A stretch of 11,012 bases of DNA, taken from Spirochaetes bacterium RIFOXYC1_FULL_54_7. Its GTDB lineage: Bacteria; Spirochaetota; Spirochaetia; Treponematales; UBA12059. The notes under the pieces are model-generated. The model made no database searches and was not told where the DNA came from. It saw nothing but the letters and a program-made list of their open reading frames with translations. The position numbers and the translations under genes were made by a program. Positions within the stretch are counted from its first letter, which is position 1, and each line of letters begins with the position of its first letter. Below are positions 7,170 through 11,012 of this stretch, in pieces. Where the stretch lies: NCBI GenBank assembly GCA_001830645.1, contig MIBM01000119.1, forward strand, positions 1 through 11,012. Reading direction: 5' to 3'.

Positions 7170-9403
7170 GCGGACCTCGCCTGCGCGGCCCGCGCCGAGT
7201 GGGCAAGGCGGTTGAAATCGATGATGAGGGCTACTGTACCATCTCCGAGAATGGTTGCCCCGGAAATGCCGGATACATCCTTGAACATGCGGCCCAGAGG
7301 CTTGATCACTGTCTGGTAGTCACCTATCACCGCATCTACCACAAAGCCTATCTTGTGTTCCTGGGAATTGACCACCACAACCTGCCTGAATCCAGGCACT
7401 GTGCCCTGGATGGCAAAGGCATCCCTCAGTTCTACATAGGGTAGGAGATCGCCGCGGTAACTCAGCAGTCTGGATCCATTGCTGGTTTGGCCGGCATCAT
7501 CGGGTAGCTCTATGCAGGCCTCCACCGATGACAGGGGCAACACGAAATGTTCATCGGCGATGCGCACCAGAAGGCCCTCTATGATGGCCAGAGTCAACGG
7601 AATCTGCAGTGAGATGGTTGATCCCACTCCGGCGCTTGTTTCAACTGAAACAGTACCGCCCAGGGAATCAATTTCACGTTTGACCACATCCATCCCAACG
7701 CCCCTGCCCGAGACGCTGGTAACGCTGACAGCGGTGCTGAAACCGGCCCTGAATATAAGCAGACCGGCATCTGCATCGGAAAGGATTTCGCCCGGGGCAA
7801 TCAGTCCACGTTCAGTGGCCTTGCGCCTGATGGCATCCATGTCCAGCCCCTTGCCGTCATCCGATACCTGTATGACCACATGGGCACCGGAATGTGATGC
7901 TTTCAGGCACACCGTACCTTTGGGAGGCTTCCCGGCAGCCCTACGGTCATCGGGAGATTCCACGCCGTGATCAAGGGAATTGCGTATGATATGCACCAGG
8001 GGATCGTTCAGACGCTCGATCACCGTCTTGTCCAGCTCGGTCTCCGCACCTTCGGTAAGCAGTTCGACATCCTTGCCGAGCTCAGATGAAAGATCACGTA
8101 CCACCCTACGGAACTTGTTGAAGGTTGAACCAATAGGCAGCATCCGGACGCTCATGGCGTTGTCGCGCAGCTGGGACACCAGACGTTCCAGTTGCTCGGC
8201 TATGCCCGACAAGGTTGTATCACCCAGGGTCGAGGTGCTGCTGGTCAGGCGGGCCTGCAGGGTTACCATCTCTCCTACCAGATCAACCAGCTGATCCAGT
8301 TTTACACTCGCTACCCGCACCGACATGGCGCCGGTATCATGCTGGTGTTCCTGGGCATGCTTGATGTGGGCCTGTTCGGCCAGGACTGATTCCAGGTCGC
8401 TGGGCTTGAGGAGCTTGTTCTCCAGAAGCACCTCGCCGAGCCTCTTCTGGGATTTCAAGGCTTCACCAAGGTCTTCGGGGCGTACAAGACCACGCTCCAG
8501 AAGCATCTCACCTACCCGCTTCTGCCTGCCACCATCCTCATCCGGTATATCCAGATGCTCGATGACTACCCGGGAGGCACCTTCAACGAAGATGAACACA
8601 TCGCGGATGGCATTGATACCGGAAGATGTTGTCAGGACGGCATTCCAGGAAACATAACAGCGCTCGGGATCAAGTAAGTCCATGGGAGGTATGGCTTCCA
8701 CCGCCGGCACGACACTAAGGGTGCCAAGTTCTGCCAGCTCTTCGATCAGCTTGAGTACCTTGGTCCCGTTCATGAAGATTTCAGGAGCAGGTTCAAACAC
8801 TATGCGGTAGGTTTCATCCGTCCCTGCTTTGAATCCTGGTTTGTCGGCCCCGGTTTGAGTTGCCTCTGGCTGCATGGTAGCAGTTCTTCCAGTATCGGCA
8901 CCTGAAGAGCCATGGCCTGAACCGGCTGAAAGGCTGGTAGCTCCAACCGTACCAGAACCAGCTTTCACAGAACCAGCTTTCACAGACCCGGCTTTCCCGG
9001 ACCCGGGTGGGGGGCTCAGCTGCGAGCCGTCTTCCACAGCTGCCCGGAATTCTGCCATAAGGGCCTGGGCTTCTTCATCAAAGGGAGCGGAACTGTCAGC
9101 CTCGGCCAGCATCGCGCGTATCTTGTCCCTGGCACGCAGGGAAAGGTCTATGACCCTGCTGTCCACGGCACGAAGGCCACTGCGACAGGCATCCAGGAGG
9201 TTTTCAAGGTCGTGGGTGAACCGGCCGGCCTTCTCGAAGCCGAACATCCCCGCCGAACCCTTGATGGTATGGACAGCCCTGAAAGCAGCGTTTATGAGTT
9301 CGACGTCGTCGGGGCGCGTTTCAAGCTCCAGAAGTACATCTTCAAGCTGTGAAAGGAGTTCTTCGGCCTCTTCCCTGAAGGTTTCACGGAATTTGTCTAT
9401 CAT
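7166..9403 (-). CDS. cheA: CheA chemotaxis histidine kinase with MshEN-like insert
   Basis: CheA autophosphorylates and passes phosphate to CheY and CheB under receptor control. The 745-residue product has these parts in order: P1 HPt with H45 in AVHTIKGSAGMFGF; a low-complexity linker (about 125-195) with KAGSV repeats; a P2-like domain (about 197-287, YRIVFEPAPEIFMNG...); two tandem RLG...Q motifs (296-344); P3 dimerisation helices (about 361-425); P4 ATPase with N box HIIRNSLDHGVE (471-482), G1 DDGKGL (515-520) and G2 SGRGVGMDVV (565-574); and the P5 CheW-like domain (604-740). All key catalytic residues are present. The P2-like type is the one I associate with alpha- and deltaproteobacterial CheA rather than the E. 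coli P2. The ATG overlaps the STAS stop as ATGA, with GGAGG 6 bases upstream. The tandem motif insert is the odd part and is listed separately. Confidence 0.97.
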   Translation of the reverse strand: MIDKFRETFREEAEELLSQLEDVLLELETRPDDVELINAAFRAVHTIKGSAGMFGFEKAGRFTHDLENLLDACRSGLRAVDSRVIDLSLRARDKIRAMLAEADSSAPFDEEAQALMAEFRAAVEDGSQLSPPPGSGKAGSVKAGSVKAGSGTVGATSLSAGSGHGSSGADTGRTATMQPEATQTGADKPGFKAGTDETYRIVFEPAPEIFMNGTKVLKLIEELAELGTLSVVPAVEAIPPMDLLDPERCYVSWNAVLTTSSGINAIRDVFIFVEGASRVVIEHLDIPDEDGGRQKRVGEMLLERGLVRPEDLGEALKSQKRLGEVLLENKLLKPSDLESVLAEQAHIKHAQEHQHDTGAMSVRVASVKLDQLVDLVGEMVTLQARLTSSTSTLGDTTLSGIAEQLERLVSQLRDNAMSVRMLPIGSTFNKFRRVVRDLSSELGKDVELLTEGAETELDKTVIERLNDPLVHIIRNSLDHGVESPDDRRAAGKPPKGTVCLKASHSGAHVVIQVSDDGKGLDMDAIRRKATERGLIAPGEILSDADAGLLIFRAGFSTAVSVTSVSGRGVGMDVVKREIDSLGGTVSVETSAGVGSTISLQIPLTLAIIEGLLVRIADEHFVLPLSSVEACIELPDDAGQTSNGSRLLSYRGDLLPYVELRDAFAIQGTVPGFRQVVVVNSQEHKIGFVVDAVIGDYQTVIKPLGRMFKDVSGISGATILGDGTVALIIDFNRLAHSARAAQARSA
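8372..8518 (-). other. Tandem MshEN-like (GspE N-terminal-like) motifs inside CheA
   Basis: This stretch encodes CheA residues 296-344. It holds two 24-residue units, starting RVGEMLLERGL and RLGEVLLENKL and each ending in Q, with one Lys between them. As I recall it, the published MshEN consensus for c-di-GMP binding is RLGxx[LVI][LVI]xxG[LVI][LVI]xxxxLxxxLxxQ. Unit 1 matches at every position except Leu2, which is Val. Unit 2 matches except that Gly10 is Lys. The usual spacer is about 5 residues; here it is 1. The family resemblance is clear; ligand binding is unproven. Confidence 0.65.
8956..9000 (-). repeat. 15-bp tandem repeat in the CheA linker
   Basis: Two perfect copies of AACCAGCTTTCACAG (plus-strand reading; 8956-8970 and 8971-8985) are followed by one diverged copy (8986-9000, 3 mismatches). 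The unit length is a multiple of three, so copies add the five-residue unit KAGSV/KAGSG and keep frame. They fall in the flexible linker between P1 and P2. Such repeats change copy number easily and would alter linker length only. Confidence 0.85.
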
Positions 9404-9744
9404 GAACGACCTCCGGGAGCACCGAAGCCAGGCAGCCTGGATTGGAGTACCTGGCCGTCCCTGACAAGGCTCTTGGAAAAACCGGTTACCAGAAGGCGGG
9501 CGGCAACAGACTCCTGGACAGGACCGGCAAAGCTTGCCTCACCACCTGCAGCCACAGCTGACTGGGCAGCAGCATACAATAACTGTATAGCTGGGAGTTC
9601 CAGTTCTACAACCGCACTCAGGTCAAACTCTATCCTGTTCGAATTGGCCAAGGCATCGCGGATACGTCTGGCAAGATCCGTTACACCATCAATGCCGGAG
9701 ATTTTTTCAAGTTGTATTCGCTGCACAATATTTTTAGAAGCCAC
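9400..9744 (-). CDS. STAS-domain protein encoded just upstream of CheA
   Basis: This 114-residue protein is one STAS domain. The pattern RIEFDLSAVVELELPAIQLL (38-57), followed by a helix and then GGEASFAGP, fits the STAS beta-alpha order. In anti-sigma antagonists such as SpoIIAA the equivalent stretch reads roughly DSSGL and its Ser is phosphorylated; here it reads ELPAI (49-53), so the acceptor is absent. It begins with GTG, backed by GGAGG at 9750-9754 five bases upstream, and its stop overlaps the CheA start as ATGA. That coupling points to a partner of CheA. STAS-like genes occur beside cheA in other bacteria; rhizobial CheS, which binds CheA and aids loss of phosphate from CheY1, is a possible analogue. 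Its function here is not established. Confidence 0.85.
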   Translation of the reverse strand: MASKNIVQRIQLEKISGIDGVTDLARRIRDALANSNRIEFDLSAVVELELPAIQLLYAAAQSAVAAGGEASFAGPVQESVAARLLVTGFSKSLVRDGQVLQSRLPGFGAPGGRS

Positions 9745-9749
9745 CTATA

Positions 9750-9754
9750 CCTCC
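9750..9754 (-). promoter_or_regulatory. Ribosome binding site for the GTG start of the STAS gene
   Basis: The minus strand reads GGAGG, then TATAG, then GTG (9744). This spacing decides the start, because the gene has no nearby ATG. Confidence 0.75.
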
Positions 9755-9771
9755 GATAGACCGGGGACCGA

Positions 9772-9787
9772 CCGCCCGGCGGGGCGG
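9772..9787 (-). other. GC-rich leader hairpin ahead of the STAS-cheA operon
   Basis: A perfect 6-bp stem (CCGCCC/GGGCGG) encloses a 4-base loop. It lies between the predicted promoter and the STAS ribosome site, about 20 bases before the latter. With no T-run it is unlikely to be a strong intrinsic terminator. It may stabilise the leader or affect translation. Confidence 0.5.
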
Positions 9788-9805
9788 ATCCAGGCGCACG
9801 TTGAC

Positions 9806-9834
9806 AGTCTAATCCGGCGCATCGCACTTGGCAA
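9806..9834 (-). promoter_or_regulatory. Candidate sigma70-type promoter of the che operon
   Basis: On the minus strand TTGCCA (9829-9834; 5 of 6 bases match TTGACA) is followed after exactly 17 bases by TAGACT (9806-9811; 4 of 6 match TATAAT). It sits in the only sizeable intergenic gap upstream of the chemotaxis genes and would give a leader of roughly 55 bases. I found no flagellar sigma28-type element here. It rests on sequence matching alone. Confidence 0.5.
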
Positions 9835-9857
9835 GGCTGATTGCGACCATGAATCCA

Positions 9858-11012
9858 TCAGAAAACCCCGGGACTGTTGTCAATATTTATATCAAACAAG
9901 CCATCTCCATCGAGATCCCAGCTCTTCCTGAATGGGGCTACCAGGGATTCCCGGTATTCGTAGATTCCGTCACCATCAAGATCGGTTTCCATGAAGGATG
10001 GATATGGCTGGCCGACCGCATCCCTAAGCCAGTGGCGCCTGGCCTCGAAAACGCCGTCACCGTTCAGATCAAGATGCTCATCCACTGGCAAACCGTCGCG
10101 GTAGAGAGCCCTGCCTTGCTGGCCGTATTGATCCTGCCACCATGATCGCTGTGGAATGCCGTCCATGGCCAGCAGGGACTCGCGGCCCGCAGGAGAGAGC
10201 CTTTCGATACGGTAGGAATTCATCACAAGTGAGTTGCGGCTTGGCAGACCAAGACCGGAAGACGTGAAGCCCCAGATTGATCCTAAACCACCCCGGACTA
10301 GATCGTGGAACCGGACAAGAGGCAGGGGCATGACAGTGGAACCAAAATGGTAACGCTCCGACGAGCTTCCATCATGCAATTCAACCGTATCGGCATACGG
10401 CCAGGCTACATAATGTACTTCCATCCAGGTAGATTCCGCTTCCAGTTTGATGATGTCGGGTACACCATCAGAGAAATCAACCAGCATTTCAGGCCTGCCA
10501 TCCTGATTGTCATCCACACTCATCGAGGCCGGAAAGCCGGACTCATATCTGATCATGATTTCGTGGCTACCATCATCATTGCTATCCAGAACCATGATCC
10601 CATTGAAGCTCCTGAAGGCAGCTATAAGACTTTCCAAGGCTTCCCTTCCGGAAAACAGTCCAGCCAAGGCTACAAGGTCCGGCCATTCAAGCAAAGCGGG
10701 GCCATTGTCCAGCTTTGTGGTCAGGAGCTCATCCATGGCACGGTACTCGTCAACCAGGCCAAGGCGAAGCGCCTGGATGGCACTGTAACCAGGACTACCG
10801 CCCATGGCCCGGTATTCACGTACCAGGAACCGGGCATCTTCAAGACTAGGGGCATAGGGAGCAAGCAGGATATCAAGCCGATGGTCACGTTCAGCAAGGG
10901 TCGGACGCAGTTCGAACAGGCGCGCCAGAAGCCCGGTGTTCCCAGGGCTGCGCTCAAGTGGCTCGCGGCGGCTCAGCCACCGGACAACCGGGCGCGGATC
11001 ATCAGGAAAACG
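9858..11012 (-). CDS. C-terminal part of a protein with repeated DxDxDG Ca2+-type loops (partial)
   Basis: The frame is open to the right edge (384 residues visible), so the true start lies outside; the ATG at 10805 is internal. The upstream part is helix-rich, around FELRPTLAERDHRLDILLAP, and might hold TPR-like repeats, but I cannot define units. Five acidic loops of the EF-hand or dockerin-loop type follow: DSNDDG (about 10569-10586), DDNQDG (10497-10514), DLNGDG (10053-10070), DLDGDG (9966-9983) and DLDGDG (9900-9917). Most are followed by a short hydrophobic/charged strand such as IYEYRE, which suggests a repeated fold with metal-binding turns. Spirochaete genomes carry proteins of this general look, often exported, but whether this one has a signal peptide cannot be seen. 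Its stop is 113 bases before the STAS gene, with a promoter between, so it is probably a separate unit. I do not know its function. Confidence 0.85.
   Translation of the reverse strand, partial: RFPDDPRPVVRWLSRREPLERSPGNTGLLARLFELRPTLAERDHRLDILLAPYAPSLEDARFLVREYRAMGGSPGYSAIQALRLGLVDEYRAMDELLTTKLDNGPALLEWPDLVALAGLFSGREALESLIAAFRSFNGIMVLDSNDDGSHEIMIRYESGFPASMSVDDNQDGRPEMLVDFSDGVPDIIKLEAESTWMEVHYVAWPYADTVELHDGSSSERYHFGSTVMPLPLVRFHDLVRGGLGSIWGFTSSGLGLPSRNSLVMNSYRIERLSPAGRESLLAMDGIPQRSWWQDQYGQQGRALYRDGLPVDEHLDLNGDGVFEARRHWLRDAVGQPYPSFMETDLDGDGIYEYRESLVAPFRKSWDLDGDGLFDINIDNSPGVF

Noticed and set aside
9745..9857. A flagellar sigma28-type promoter (TAAA-N15-GCCGATAA) ahead of the STAS gene.
   Set aside because: No convincing match on the minus strand; the TTGCCA-17-TAGACT pair is better.
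9858..10600. DNA-level tandem repeats behind the DxDxDG loops.
   Set aside because: The loops are alike as protein but their codons and spacing differ. They are not recent DNA duplications.
10721..10957. The start of the right-edge protein placed at the ATG at 10805, and a second minus-strand frame overlapping it at 10721-10957.
   Set aside because: The main frame continues without a stop from 10806 to 11012 with similar composition, so the ATG is internal. The overlapping frame is in a different phase and shows no family features.
1..11012. CRISPR arrays, insertion sequences, tRNA or rRNA genes.
   Set aside because: No regularly spaced repeats, transposase motifs or RNA gene signatures were seen; almost all the DNA is coding for signalling proteins.

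Overview
This window is a compact, single-direction chemosensory and two-component signalling locus. All nine genes I can support lie on the minus strand, so the transcript reads from high to low coordinates. The order is: the C-terminal part of a Ca2+-loop-rich protein (9858-11012, running off the right edge), a STAS protein, CheA, CheR, CheB, CheY, CheW, a receiver-histidine kinase, a stand-alone receiver lacking its phospho-acceptor aspartate, and a receiver-PAS-kinase-receiver hybrid. Only about 100 bases at the left edge and about 110 bases at 9745-9857 are clearly non-coding, apart from short gaps.

Organism: moderately GC-rich DNA, strong GGAGG ribosome sites, ATGA/GTGA stop-start overlaps and a full set of chemotaxis genes point to a motile Gram-negative-type bacterium. 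The right-edge protein, with repeated DxDxDG loops, and the soluble receiver-kinase proteins remind me of spirochaetes (Treponema/Spirochaeta group). No 16S or other marker is present, and a deltaproteobacterium-like source would also fit, so this is only a leaning.

Layout and logic: a sigma70-like promoter (TTGCCA-17-TAGACT, 9806-9834) and a GC-rich leader hairpin precede the STAS gene. STAS, cheA and cheR are coupled by 4-base ATGA overlaps. cheB and cheY follow, separated by the largest gap in the cluster (62 bases from the CheB stop to the preferred CheY start), which holds an AT-rich stretch and a GC hairpin. cheW and the next kinase overlap by GTGA, and two more signalling genes follow within 16 and 6 bases. 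The cluster probably behaves as one long operon. CheA, CheW, CheR and CheB form the array kinase, adaptor, methyltransferase and methylesterase. CheY is an intact single-domain output. No receptor (MCP), CheD or CheC/CheX/CheZ-type phosphatase is in the window.

The most unusual parts are: (1) CheA has, between its P2-like and P3 domains, two back-to-back 24-residue motifs that closely match the tandem c-di-GMP-binding motif of MshEN domains; (2) the stand-alone receiver has Gly56 where the phosphorylated Asp belongs, with the rest of its pocket intact; (3) this receiver sits between two soluble kinases whose N-terminal receivers are clear, gap-free paralogues; (4) one of those kinases ends in what look like inactive receiver and HPt-like domains; (5) the STAS protein lacks the usual phosphorylatable Ser/Thr. 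Together they suggest a chemosensory core joined to a phosphorelay in which several modules bind or sense rather than pass on phosphate. That is inference and untested.
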